Shown here piece after piece: positions 37,301 through 48,632 of a stretch of DNA of 64,000 bases. Source of the stretch: Allacma fusca (Eukaryota; Arthropoda; Collembola; Symphypleona; Sminthuridae); the NCBI GenBank assembly GCA_947179485.1, contig OX359246.1, forward strand, positions 26,412,001 through 26,476,000, in the 5' to 3' direction. The translations under genes were made by a program, and so were the position numbers. Below the pieces are notes generated by a model, which searched no databases, had not been told where the DNA came from, and worked only from the letters and a program-made list of their open reading frames with translations. Position 1 is the stretch's first letter; each line of letters begins with the position of its first letter.

Positions 37301-37536
37301 ACTGCGAAGCGTGCAAGTTAAAACCAGAAACCGTCTTCCACATAATGTTTGAATGCAGATCATACATTGAACCAAGAACAAAGCACATGAAGGACCTAAT
37401 ATACTCTAATAGGAGTAATATAAGTGATGCAAACTTCGTAAGTATAGTAATGAAGAAAGAGGAACTTGTGGAAAATATCAAACATGCCTATGCGTTCTGG
37501 TGCGATGTCATAAACCTGCAAAATAACGTCGAATAA
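34317..37536 (+). pseudogene. LINE ORF2: APE endonuclease, reverse transcriptase, CCHC finger
   Basis: The endonuclease (IYWNIHGL upstream of the listed start, FCFSETW, GDMNIRIG, SHESDHLPI) occupies 34,270-35,030. A frame change near 35,500 leads into reverse transcriptase with YRPISLVN, KLYCLFVILSKAFDSI, GVLQGETLSP and IYADDIVM. Motif A lacks the usual catalytic Asp (VILSKAFD where VDLSKAFD is expected), and a TAG at 36,463 interrupts the thumb. The carboxyl end carries CTYCEAC...H....C, a zf-RVT-like finger. One shift, one stop and a lost catalytic residue make it inactive. Confidence 0.85.
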
Positions 37537-37546
37537 TCAACCTGTT

Positions 37547-37655
37547 ACACCCACCCATGAAGTTGGTATACAATAAAATGTTAGCTGAAAGGGAGTGTAC
37601 AAGCAGCTGCCCGTCAATAGTCTTCGACATATGGTACCAACCTCATGGGTGGGTG
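37547..37655 (+). repeat. Hairpin in the LINE 3' UTR
   Basis: ACCCACCCATGAAGTTGGTA at about 37,549 is complementary, with one base unpaired, to TACCAACCTCATGGGTGGGT near 37,635. A stem of about 20 bp sits just after the ORF2 stop, a possible recognition structure for reverse transcription. Confidence 0.6.
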
Positions 37656-38431
37656 CCACAAAAACTAGTAGGGTTGTCGTAAGGTTGGGGCTGTTGGCGG
37701 GCTCCAGCGTGTAAAAAATAATCACTCACTCCCTGGATGCACTAAAATCAATGTATTAATTCACGTAAAATCTTGCTTTAAAGGTATGTCTACCAAACAA
37801 GGATGCACCGAAACACTCTCAATGATCTCGCGCTATATAAATATTCACAAACAATAAGAAAAAGATGTATAGGAATTTTTAATGGCCCTTGTTATGACAG
37901 GGAACCTTTTTACCTATACCAAAACATTGTTATGCCTATACGAAACATATATAATTCCAAATGCTCACTAAATACATTATTTATACTTATAATTAAACTA
38001 TTGATTACCAAATTCTCTCATATTTTTAAAAAACTGTAATTAAATGGTGCAGGTTGTAAGGGCCAAGGCCAAATCGACCAATAAAATTATCTATCTATCT
38101 ATCTATCATTAGATTGCAACGACACGTAAAATTCTGACGCATTGACTCTTATGAGGAAGCTTTGTAACTAATTGTACAACATTAACAGGCGTTCCTTTAT
38201 CCTAACAAGCCATCCTATTAGCAAATCCTAGTCCTTAACCTTTCGTGGATTTGATACATTAAAATCACTTATTACAATTACTGACCTATTTATACACGCC
38301 ACCATATGCATTAATTTTTAACTAATTATAATCTGTGAATTTACACCATTACATACAAATGGAGTATGCTTGTTATTTTTTGGGGTTTACATTTTTGCTT
38401 AATTCTTGATGATTTTTGCTTTATTTACTAC

Positions 38432-38800
38432 TATTTTCAATGAATTGCTCAAATGCATATTGTAAATCGGCAACGGGTTTACTCAACGTGAACATCAACC
38501 CAACATGGCACTTTTCGGCCAATGTACCTACGCATGGAACGCCATGTAATCAAATGGCGCTCCGATAGGTACATACGTAATGGAAGGATAGCCTGGAGCT
38601 AGCGTGCGTCTGGAGGCAAAAAAAATGGAAAGTCCTTACTATCAGGCGTCCTTGCTAGGGTTAGATGTAGGTAACTAGTGTTAATGTAAATTTCCGATAT
38701 CGAGAGTTACCTTGCTCTTCTTTTTTATAAAGGTGACAGTGCGTAATGTTAAAAAGATACGTGACAGTTTATAATGGTGACAGTAGGTGCTTATACTACT
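38432..38800 (-). repeat. Right terminal inverted repeat of the 10.6-kb element
   Basis: Complement of the left arm without its MITE and extra duplication. Ends ...GCTTATACTACT against CTTACA. Confidence 0.85.
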
Positions 38801-38806
38801 CTTACA

Positions 38807-41800
38807 TATATGAATACAGTTTTTATAGCTAACAAAGTCCCAGTACGTAAGGTACTAGCAACCTGTAGTTGAAATTGGGGTAATATGCAGTTCTCAACCT
38901 GTACAAATATTTTTCAAAGGGAAAGTAAATGTGACAGGAAATACAAGCAAATATTCTCTTCTTACGAAAAAAATGTGAAGAAAAACAAGATTTTTTCCTC
39001 TGAAGTAAATATTTGTTTGTAGATCTGAAATTCCCTTAGATGCTTGCTCCTTGCCTCTTAACGGTTCAGTGATGTGGGTTCACGAATAATAATAAATGGC
39101 TTATTGTTAGTAATTAAAGTAATTACATAAAAAAGGGCACTTTTGTATAATCAACGAAAGACTTTGAAAGTTGAATCGGAGGAAGATGCGCAGGACTTCA
39201 AGCACTTGAGCTTACAGCAGAACGCGTGATGCGTGCATGTAATTATGTATCCATGTACGTCTGTACAATTGACAAACAAATCTTCAGACAGACTATTGTA
39301 TCAAAGCAGACTCTATTTTCCGATAACAACATCTAATGTAAAAGGGTTCGTTAAAAGGCGTCAGTTATGCGTTGCAGTCCAGACCAGAATCAGCTTGCAT
39401 TATATTACTATTGATTTGGTGTCAAAACTAATTTGGGTACTAAATTGGGCAAGTTCAAAATATTTCAAATGGACAGGTATCGCGTAAACCCCTGAGAAAT
39501 TCCAATAACTGAAAATGTTCCTCAAAGGAAGCCACAGAAGAGACTTGCGAATGAAAATATTTTGTTGACATACTTATGCGACTTTATGCATTCAGGTCAT
39601 TTGCTTGTCCGAAACTATAAAATTGCAAAAGTACACCTGGCGATGTAAATTTTTAAAGGACCTCTCATTAGGAGCAATTCGAAATTCGTTCACATTTACT
39701 TAAATGTTAAAGTTCTTTGAAAATTAACATACTCAAAAATCTGATTGTAAGCAGTTGTCTCTTAAATTTGAGTTACTTTCAAACTCTACACTTTCCTCGT
39801 ATTTTGTAAATTATCAAGAAAAGTAACATTATGCAATTTTATCGGCTATTTGCACAGGGTGACCATAATAGTTTGTCCACTCTCTTACCCAAATCCGGGG
39901 GTGTCTACAAAACTATTTGATAGCCCCTAATTGTGGTAAATGTTTCAGATTTTCTAAAATATACTTCATTGTTCTGGATCCAGATTTGAGGTCACAGGGT
40001 TTCAAGAAGTGAAGCAAAGTCGGTTTGTTGAAGAATAAAAATTTATTCTTTTTTTCTCATGCAAAATATTTTTCTGAAAACGTTTTGACACTCGTTTGTA
40101 TAACTTGAAGATTCCAATAATTGATAATGCAGAGAGGGGGGAATATCTGTTGTGATTGTATTATATAAAACCTGATCGTGGTAAAAATAATTATTTCAAA
40201 GCGCTGGGTTTGTTCCAAATTTCAACCGGATTCATTTTCAGAAAATATATATCTACAATAAATTACCATAGGGGGTTGATTGTGTCAGCGTCAACTCCAT
40301 TAGAAACGATAGAGGGGGCAATAATGATAATTATTTTAAACATTTGGACTATGGAATGAAATATCAAATATGTCTGTCCAAAATGACGGACGTTTTCGCA
40401 GTGTGCAGTGCAGACATAAATTTAAGACATTTTCACATGTGATTTGGCGCTGATATAGAACACGAAGAGTTAATTCAATTTTTTGTATAACGTAATATTG
40501 CTGGATTTTTTCTAATGCAATAAGATTGTTCCTTAAAAATCAATTTAACTAAATCGAAATAATTTCACGAGTAAATATTGTCGGAGTGTGCAAATTAAGT
40601 TAAACCTCATTCCTGTTGCCTAACGCTATAATGATATTATTGCAAAACCAACCCCTCCTAATGTATTGACCTTTCAATTACACACGGGAAGGGGAACTGT
40701 TCTAATAGCTATTAATCAATTAAGGACCTTTGTACTATACATATTTTGCTTTTCCGTGTTCCGGTACAAAAATTGGGGGCCAATTTTAACTTCTTTTGCG
40801 ACCATATTCCATAACGACCTAATGCTCCAAACGTTTTTACCATATTAGTACCAGACATTAATTCTGTAAGTTTCAAAAAAGTGTGAAGGGGGGGGGGGGT
40901 ACATTTCAGTGGGAATTTATAAAATTGACTTTGACTGGACTTCCTGGGAATTTTCAGTCCTAAAAATGTTCAAATTCAAAGGAAGCTTATAGAAGCTTTA
41001 TGTACACAAGTTATTAAGTAGTTAAGTTCATTGACAATTGACACATGCAGGGTTTAACATCAGTTCAGTGCTAACTAAAGGACAATAACCGACACATATA
41101 TATAAATATTACATATACTTGTTTGCGAGTCAGCCAAAGTGCAGCTGAGAATCATTAAAATCATTTTCAGGCTTATAAATTTCTTTTGGCACTAAAAATA
41201 TATTTATACCTCTGTAATTCGGAACCCATGTAGATTATCTGAATCTAATTTTTCACCATGAAATTATTAAATCTCGGAAATTTATTTAATGTGTAACGCC
41301 ACAAATACACTTAAACCAAAACGTTTCTAACAATGAGTAAATATTTTCAGAGCGTGGAGGTTGGAAAAGTACATATTTATTTATGCCCATATTAGAAATG
41401 ACCTGTGATGATTGTATAAAGGAACTAAGACCTGATTTACGAATATAGACTATACAATTAACTGTTCTCAGTATATGCGCTACTCGCCGTACATCACTGT
41501 GTAAAGTGAAGCTTTCTCATTCGTTTTAGTTTTTTACAGTCAATCGGATGTGAAACATGGGTCCATATTTGATCTGATAAAACTATATTACAAGACAAAT
41601 GGAATCAAATGTGTCAGGCAGATTATGTAGGAACATGTGCAAAATTTTGTGTCGGTGACCGCCTCACGTTTTGTTAACCTTATCAATGCATTCTTGGACT
41701 CGATCGAGTGTGTGTATCGATACTGTGCAGGCGTGTGAGTTAATAACCAAGATTACATTTTCGATTTAGGGGTTTAATAGTTACAAGAATACTCGAGCAA

Positions 41801-41967
41801 AAACAATTGGAAACGATTTTTGTAGGTAATATTGATATGGTTAGCATAATGTCTACCTAATGTAAAATTTACCTTTATGCATCTCCGCATGCTTCCTGAA
41901 GATTAATTTTTCAGCGTCATGGCATAATTGGGATTGACCTAATGACCTGAACTTAAAAAGTTGTAAG
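38807..41967. other. Non-coding spacer of unit 2
   Basis: 38,807-40,950 is collinear with 3090-4999 plus 8071-8165 of unit 1 and carries the empty site of the 5000-8062 hAT near 40,845. A run of ten G lies near 40,891. The stretch 40,960-41,930 has no counterpart in unit 1 and holds no recognisable gene; it may contain the chemoreceptor promoter. Confidence 0.6.
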
Positions 41968-43472
41968 ATGCTAACAAAAAGAGACTTGCGCTGGAATCAG
42001 AGCACCCTTAAACTACTTTCGAACTGGAATTTAATCCCATTTGTGTACGACACATCTGGGAGGCAAGTGCTACAATGGAACTGTAAAAAACATCGTTGCT
42101 GGATAAGTGTGTACTGTATCCAGTGGATTCACGTAACTTACCTCATAGTTCGATTTATACACTCTTTGCGATCTGTGGACCAACTGGATCTATTTAAGCT
42201 AGCTGAACATGCTCTCCTGACGATGAGCTTCCTTGTGGGACTCTACTGGTCCTTTGTGGTGTTTCTAAAGAATCCCGGTCTGGCTACGACCATATTCAAC
42301 CAAATTTTGGATCAATTGAACGAAGGTATGCAAATTCAAAAATAAATAACAATTCATTAGAATGGGTTTCAAAATTCTGCGTAACATGTTCATAAATCAG
42401 GGCGTAAATTTATGCTAGCTCAATAATATAATACCTGCACATTTAAATTTTCATTGCTTATTTATTATAGTACTATAATAATTATTATTATATTGTTATT
42501 AATAAAATTGTAGCACGTCCGTCACCTAGCCCCTTAAATGCAATTGACAATCGTTTCTCAAATAGGTTCTGGGAGACCTTTAGAAAAATGGAAAACCTTG
42601 AGTTTGCAAGAAATGCTGGTGATTTTCCTCCCAATGTGCGTTTACACTATTGTTGTCCTATTTCCATTGATATTCTTATTGGATTCGTCTGCAACGTTCT
42701 TTTGGTATTCTATGATGCCTCCGCGATTTAATCATATTGGGGTGTTCGTCGGGTTTATTTTCTTCGAAACTGCTATTGTGACAACATTTACTGCTGCGCC
42801 GATGTTTGCTCTGTCCTTGCAATTGCTGTTTTTCCAAAACATCTCAACTACAATCTCAAGTCATTTGAAAATATACAGGTATAGAAATTCCGGCGTTTTT
42901 TTAAACCTAAAGCAATGGATAGTAACTGTCGTGAAGAAAATTCTAAGGATTAAATAATTTAACGCAATTTTTTTTACAGGTGCGTCAATATACCACAAGA
43001 ACAAATTATATTAACGTTAAACGCCTGCAAGACACTTCAGCTCGAAGTTCAAAATTTTAATGAAATATTTTCGTACGTAATATTCACGTTCAAAGTTGCA
43101 GCTCTCACTGTGAATATTCTCAGTATTTTCGTGGCCATAAAAACATTCCGAGTGTACCCAGTATTTGCTGTTGCAAATCTACTTCTAGCCGGAGATGTCT
43201 CTACTATGTTTACCGTCCTCTATGACCAAACATTTTGGATTCCCTCGCAGTTGAAACGCTTGAAAAGAACAGTAATGTATGCATTAGTTCGAATCCAGCC
43301 ACCCTCAGGAATTTTTCCGAAGATAGCACTACACACATTGAGATCCATCCCTGCTGTGGGTATTAAAGTTGGGGATTTTCATTTGTTTGAAAGAGCCTCG
43401 ACTCCCAACTTTGTTAATTTTGTGAAACGAAGTCTGCAAGGAGTGCTCCTAACATTTCCAACGTCTGCGTGA
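41968..43472 (+). CDS. Seven-transmembrane chemoreceptor-like protein, copy 2 (3 exons, 387 aa)
   Basis: Exons 41968-42325, 42566-42878 and 42980-43472 join through GT-AG introns in phases 1 and 2. Hydrophobic helices: about residues 45-66 and 82-100 (exon 1), two or three in exon 2 (LVIFLPMCVYTIVVLFPLIF; VFVGFIFFETAIVTTFTAA), and further ones in exon 3 (FTFKVAALTVNILSIFVAI; NLLLAGDVSTMFTVL). The end carries AVGIKVGDFHLFERAS then TPNFVNFVKRSLQGVLL, similar in layout to the TM6-TM7 signature of arthropod gustatory/odorant receptors (hydrophobic-G-x-F followed by the last helix). Length fits that superfamily. If right, it is a ligand-gated plasma-membrane receptor of sensory cells. The ligand is unknown and the family call is by layout only. 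Confidence 0.75.
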
Positions 43473-43879
43473 TAATTTTAGAAGGGTTTTGTCCTTATTT
43501 ATAAAAACTATTTTCGTTTCAATTGTTATTGTTTTTCCGCAATAACTACTCAGCGTCAGATATTTAGCAGCAAGACAAAATGGTGTCCGAATTAAAGCTC
43601 ATGCACCGTCTCTGTAAACCTAAAAACACATGTCGAGCTACAAACTAAAGCACTCATACGAATGTCTAAGGGCAATTATTACGTACAGGATAAGTAAGAA
43701 AATCACTGATGCAATTATCTATATGTATTTAAAGACTAACACACGATTATGATACTCGGAGATGGGTCGAAGGTAGGGCAGAAAGGGGATGTAATAAAAT
43801 TGAAGAACCTAAAATGCAATGATCATGACACAATTAGTTGGAGATCTTCTGATCCTTGAAAGCTTCTGTGGTAGTGACG

Positions 43880-44027
43880 ACCAATATCTGTCCCTTATAA
43901 ACACTAATCCCTTATAAGCATAGTGTTATACATTGTGTAAATGGGAATCGGGACTGCGAATCCTGATCCCTTATATCGAGAAATCCCTTATAAGGGTATC
44001 CCTTATAGCGAGAGTTGACAGTACCAT
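43880..44027. mobile_element. pogo/Tigger-like MITE remnant
   Basis: Private to unit 2 at this point. The right end reads CTTATAGCGAGAGTTGACAG before TA, typical of pogo-like termini, and the inside has several CCCTTATAAG phrases. The left end is eroded (CTGTCCCTTATAAAC). Confidence 0.65.
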
Positions 44028-44518
44028 TTGTAACGGAGCATTGGTCATATAATTTTTTCACTCGCACCATTACGACACCCAAATTAACAGTGATTCGATG
44101 CATTCTAGACAGAACATTCCAGCACATGAGCCTTATTAGCCCTTGCTGTGCCAAACACGATAAGGAACGTTCTGGGGAAGAATAATAAAATGAAGTTAAC
44201 CCTATAATAAATAATGGGATCACACTTCAAGTAGATGATCATCGCAATACAAACGTAGATAAAACGGCAATAGACAACCCCTTGGCTCCCTGTGCGTTTT
44301 TCCTTTGTAGGGGTTAATTTTAGAATTATTATTACTATTGCATGTTACGAGAAATGATAAAATGAAGTATACAAGTAGAACTAAAAGAACGAATAAAGAT
44401 GACAATCGTCTTTTAGTCTCAAACTATAAACTTATGTCTGAGCACCGTTTATTTTGACGATCATCCCTGAAATATCTCTCATTAGCAATGTTGTGACACA
44501 TCTTTTGCTACCATATTG

Positions 44519-44790
44519 CTGGGGTCGGATTTTTGTAAATCTCCCTGGAAGATAATTTCTGAATGTTTCTGCTGAATCTTTTGTCCCTAGAGACTAGAGA
44601 GGTCCTCAACGATCACAAAAACCCCTGCTGAAAGAATGTCAACGCTTTTCAAAACCACTGTTGGTTAAAGGTTTTCCTACAAGACGTCGAATTCCTGCCG
44701 AATAAAGTGAACCAAACTAAAAATCCCTGTTGGCATATCAATTTTTCCTGAAATACGCCAACAAATTTCTCGTATCCTAGTCGTCGCCAT
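44519..44790 (+). mobile_element. Truncated GGGGTCGG-family MITE, unit 2 copy
   Basis: Begins CTGGGGTCGGATTTTTGT and lacks a right end. It is the paralogue of 24,583-24,840 and so is older than the unit duplication. Confidence 0.75.
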
Positions 44791-44999
44791 GAGGCACAAA
44801 AATCACGTCTGCTGAAGATTAAGGTGCATTTTGAGGAATGTGCGCCCATTTGCAGAATCATCATTTTCAGTCCCATCGTTGTTATATTTTAAGTTCTGTA
44901 TAATATATTTGTCTTTCTTTCATTGATGTAGAGAATTTCCACAGGTTCCGTTAGACTTGTAATTTGTATTTGGAATGTTTGTACAGAGCCGTTTGTCGT

Positions 45000-45851
45000 C
45001 GAAAGACCCGAGGACAACAACACTCGGCCTGCAATAACTCGGGGAAAATGACAAAGAACAAAATTGTAACGTAACACTGTAGGAAAAATTACATTAATTT
45101 TTCTCCTACTTATATGGATAATGAATGGGTGTAGAATCAACTAGGTGTTTTGAGAAAAATAAGTGTTTACTGCAATTATTTTAATTAAATAATTCCCAAC
45201 AATTAATAAACTTTTTCACTTCATACCATTTTTCAGGCAATAATATTTCATTAAACAGGAAAAAACTAATATTTAAATTAACAGTTAAATACTTGAAAAA
45301 ATTTCTAAGAATTCTTTGAAAATATAACAGTAGTCAAATAAAATAACTTCAAGGAAATATAAATAGGAACGTGCGGAGGGATTTACGAGTACACCTCGAC
45401 TCTACGGCTTTAGGACGAAGAATGATCTCCTCCAACAAATTCATTCCAAAAATGGACCATAGTAACTGTCCACATCGTAATACAAAACGTTCAGCCCTCA
45501 ACAGTAATTATTATTATCATCATAACAACAGCCAAACAAATTTTTAGTATTGCATTCCTAAATAATATTTATTCCCCAAGGGCTTGAACACCTGGTCCTC
45601 ATAACTTCCCAGAACGTTCCTTCTCTCCAACTCTTCCCGCGTTCCTGGAAATTCCATAGCCGGAGGCACTACACTATCAATCCACAGCTGCAACTCCGCC
45701 ATTGCCAGTTGGTGCTGCCCCCTCATTGGATCCCTTCGCTATTTTCCCTACCTCTACGTTAAGAATGTCAGCCATGTTATTCTCAACGTTACCAGGAACG
45801 TTACTTAAGAATGTCTCTGTTGCATCTTGCGACGACACCGTTTATCAGTCT
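45000..45851. other. Segment private to unit 2, not recognised
   Basis: Unit 1 reads across the equivalent point near 25,060. The segment has a minus-strand 60-aa frame (45726-45544) and a short minus-strand stretch NVENNMADILNVEVGKI near 45,800; neither resembles a known family. Clear inverted ends or target duplication were not found. Confidence 0.4.
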
Positions 45852-46985
45852 CGGTTCGAAATAGTTCAGTTTTGGTCATGTTGATAGTTATTAGGAAGAA
45901 ATGAATGTTTGGGAGATGAACCAGCGCCTGTAACACTCAGGGAAATTCTGTGATAGTCTTGACCTGCCAGCATGTATTCACGTACGATTATCTTAAATTA
46001 TTAATGTAATCTGTTAAGAGTTTCCACTTCTACAAACTTTTAATAGCTGGAGTAGTTCTTTAGCGGAATATTATTTTCTCGAAGTCTCTTGTTTCTAGCT
46101 GAAGTATAGATGCTATCATCGTCAATTACACTCACTTGTGTACACAAACATTTAAAGCTTCAGAAAGAATACATTTCAGAAATGCACTGTACAAGAAAAC
46201 ATTAATGTTGCAATTTCCATGGTAGTATTTGTACATAGTTTTAACAAATCATGCTTGTGAATTCCAATTTGTCTTCCTTTTGTAATGGCATGTTTTACTA
46301 TATTTATATTCGGCTTCTGATGTGATGACAGACGACCACACAACACAGCAATAATACTAGCTGAATACTATTTCCCTGACCCCTAAAAACCATGGAACAT
46401 TCGTATCTATAAAAATAGCCCCAAATGCAGAAATTGCTATTTATTTGTGAAAACATTTGAATTGCTTTACTTTCCATTGGAGAATCATACATTCAAGCAC
46501 CTCCCCTTTTTAATCACTGGAGCAAGCCTAAAATCATTTTTGATTCTACAAATCTTAAAAAAACATAACCATGAACTTAAGACTAAAAACCACAATGGGA
46601 ACGAATTCCGCGTCTAGGTGTGTGAGATTTGTTTGCCCACCCTTCAATTTAGCAACGCATTATTTTTATGAAATAATATAAAGTCACTCTAAAGACTTTT
46701 CTACATTTATTATACTCACAGTGTCACAGTATATAGACATTCACAGATCCCCCCGTCCCGGGCTATTTTGTACCTGTGCAATAATAAAATACATACAATT
46801 CTGCCGATTACGTACATATATATACACACATAAATACCTTTAGAAATGTAGTGTACAAACGATCTGTCGTGACTGTTTCAAAACATGAAATTGACGTTTC
46901 TATTTCTTGCTTATGAAACATAAAAATTACTGGTGTGTATAATAGTGATAAATATTCATTCCCGCAAATACACATCCATACTAGG

Positions 46986-48376
46986 TAGTGCATCGCATGG
47001 GTTCAAAACAGTCGAACCTGTACCTGAACCTGGACCAAACCTTTGGGTACCTTAAAAGTGTGAACCTGTACCTGAAAATTTACCCATTTAACAGGTTCAA
47101 ATTTTTCGATCCTGAACCTGACCCAATTGCAATTTTGTAGTACCCGCACCTGATTAGTACCTGAACCTGAAAAAGTACCCAAAAGACGACCTGAACCCGG
47201 GTATTCTTGAACCGGACCTGAACATGTTTGGGTTAGTGCATCGCATGGGTTCAAAACAGTCGAACCTGTACCTGAACCTGGACCCAAACTTTGGGTACCT
47301 CAAAAGCGTGAACCTGTACCTGAAAATGTACCCATTTCACAGGTTCAAATTTTTCGATCCTGAACCTGACCCAATTGCGTTTTTGTAGTACCCGCACCTG
47401 ATTAGTACCTGAACCCGAAAAAGTACCCAAAAGACGACCTGAACCCGGGTATTTTTGGACCGGACCTGAATATGTTTGGGTACTTGAGAATCCAAACTTT
47501 TTTAAATTTTATCTTGTATTAAAAGTACAATTGGGTATTTGTAGTACAAAATATATTTAAAATGCATAAGAATGAAAGTTCACTGGTTCCTGGGACACCC
47601 TGCCATTGCTTTTGCGATGGAAATCATTTGGGAAGCTTGAATTCTCCGGCCTTTAACTTTCAATCAATGAACCCAAACATTTCAGGTCTTTTGCGATCAG
47701 GTTCAGGTCTTTTATGTGTTGCACCTGGTCCTGACAGGTAAAATCAAACCGGGTTTTTCTCTGTACCTGGTCCTGAACCTGAACCTGTACCCAATTTGAC
47801 GGGTATAAAATATTGTACCCAGAAAGGACCCAAAATTATTGGGTCCAAAATAAATGAACCCATACTGAACCTGAACCTGGACCTGAACCCAAATACCCGG
47901 GTGCGACCTGAACCCATGCGATGCACTAGTTTGGGTACTTGAGAATCCGAACTTTTTTAAAGTTTATCTTGTATTAAAAGTATAAATTGGGCATTTGTAG
48001 TACAGAAAATATTTAAAATGAATAAGAATGCAAGTTCAATTTTTCCTGGGACACCCTGCCATTGCTTTTCCGATGGAAATCATTTTGAAATTCTCCGGCC
48101 TTTAACTTTCAATCAATGAACCCAAACATTTCAGGTCTTTGTGATCAGGTTCAGGTCTTTCATTTGTTACACCTGGTCCTGACAGGTAAAATCAAAACGG
48201 GTTTTTCTCTGTACCTGGCCCTGAACCTGAACCTGTACCCAATTTCACGGGTATAAAATATTGTACCCAGAAAGGACCCAAAATAATTGTGTCCAAAATA
48301 CATGCACCCATACTGAACCTGAACCTGGACCTGAACCCGAATACCCGGGTGCGACCTGAACCCATGCGATGCACTA
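46986..48376. mobile_element. Non-autonomous hAT-like element with CCTGAA words, host of a self-insertion
   Basis: Inverted ends TAGTGCATCGCATGGGTTCA and complement, flanked by ATACTAGG at 46978-46985 and 48377-48384. Arrays of CCTGAA/GGTTCA words (CCTGAACCTG, TACCTGAACC) fill the outer parts. Without the inner insertion and its duplicated 8 bases the element is 688 bp. Confidence 0.95.
47234..47928. mobile_element. Second copy of the same CCTGAA element nested inside the first (695 bp)
   Basis: Same inverted ends as the outer copy, flanked by GTTTGGGT at 47226-47233 and 47929-47936. The outer element resumes exactly at the duplicated bases. The two copies are near-identical along their length with scattered differences, so the self-insertion is fairly recent. 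Confidence 0.95.
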
Positions 48377-48632
48377 ATACTAGGTCAGTATATCAAGTTT
48401 TGTAACCAGCTAGGCCAATTAAAATTTAACACTATCCTTCTTGACAATAATCAATTAACGGTAATTTATAAGAACGAACGTATGTACATAGGTATAATAT
48501 TTTATTTTATAATAATATTAAATGGAGCATGTACATACATAGATACATATCTACCGGTAACATCCGGCATCGAAAATATTGCTTCAGCTGAAATGCATTT
48601 TTCGGGCCAGTGAAATTAATGAAGGTTCATAA

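Larger units (their letters stand above)
33001..38106 (+). mobile_element. Near full-length LINE (about 5.1 kb) with 11-bp target duplication
   Basis: CATTAGATTGC occurs at 32990-33000 and 38107-38117, immediately outside the element. The 3' end is a (TCTA)n tail rather than poly(A), as in several non-LTR clades. Order: about 320 bases of leader, ORF1 (33,320-34,211), ORF2 with endonuclease, reverse transcriptase and terminal CCHC finger (34,317-37,536), then a 3' UTR with a hairpin. It is inside the 10.6-kb element. The clade (Jockey/CR1-like or other) was not resolved. Confidence 0.85.
28184..38800. mobile_element. 10.6-kb element with long inverted termini and 6-bp target duplication (Polinton-like or new)
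   Basis: The termini read AGTAGTATAAGCACCTACTG inward from both ends, flanked by CTTACA at 28178-28183 and 38801-38806. Unit 1 shows the uninterrupted site near 3090 (AAAATACTTATGCGAATATAG). Inverted similarity extends for about 370 bases on the right and, with a nested MITE and a small internal duplication, to about 29,153 on the left. Maverick/Polinton elements have AG termini, long inverted repeats and 6-bp duplications, so this fits. However, no polymerase B, integrase, ATPase or protease is visible. After removing nested LINE, mariner and MITE only about 3 kb of own core remains, with two divergent unrecognised genes. It may be a deletion derivative, or belong to another group such as Dada-like elements. 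Confidence 0.75.
25528..46230. repeat. Tandem unit 2 (P450 + chemoreceptor), paralogous to about 470-25440
   Basis: Second copy of the unit described at 470. It lacks the hAT at 5000, the LINE relic, the 6.3-kb insertion and the 20,071-24,165 element. In their place it has the 10.6-kb inverted-repeat element, a pogo-like MITE remnant near 43,880 and a private segment at about 45,000-45,850. The host genes here are intact. Confidence 0.8.
43473..46977. other. Spacer downstream of chemoreceptor copy 2
   Basis: Apart from the elements listed separately this is non-coding and largely paralogous to 18,858-25,440. The part 46,231-46,977 lies outside the duplicated unit and shows no gene. Confidence 0.55.

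Noticed and set aside
45544-45726. 60-aa minus-strand frame as a gene
   Set aside because: Short, without splice or promoter context, in a segment private to unit 2; kept only as part of an unrecognised segment.
46986-48376. Plain tandem duplication of a 700-bp segment
   Set aside because: The order is left-left-right-right with separate 8-bp duplications, which is nested insertion.
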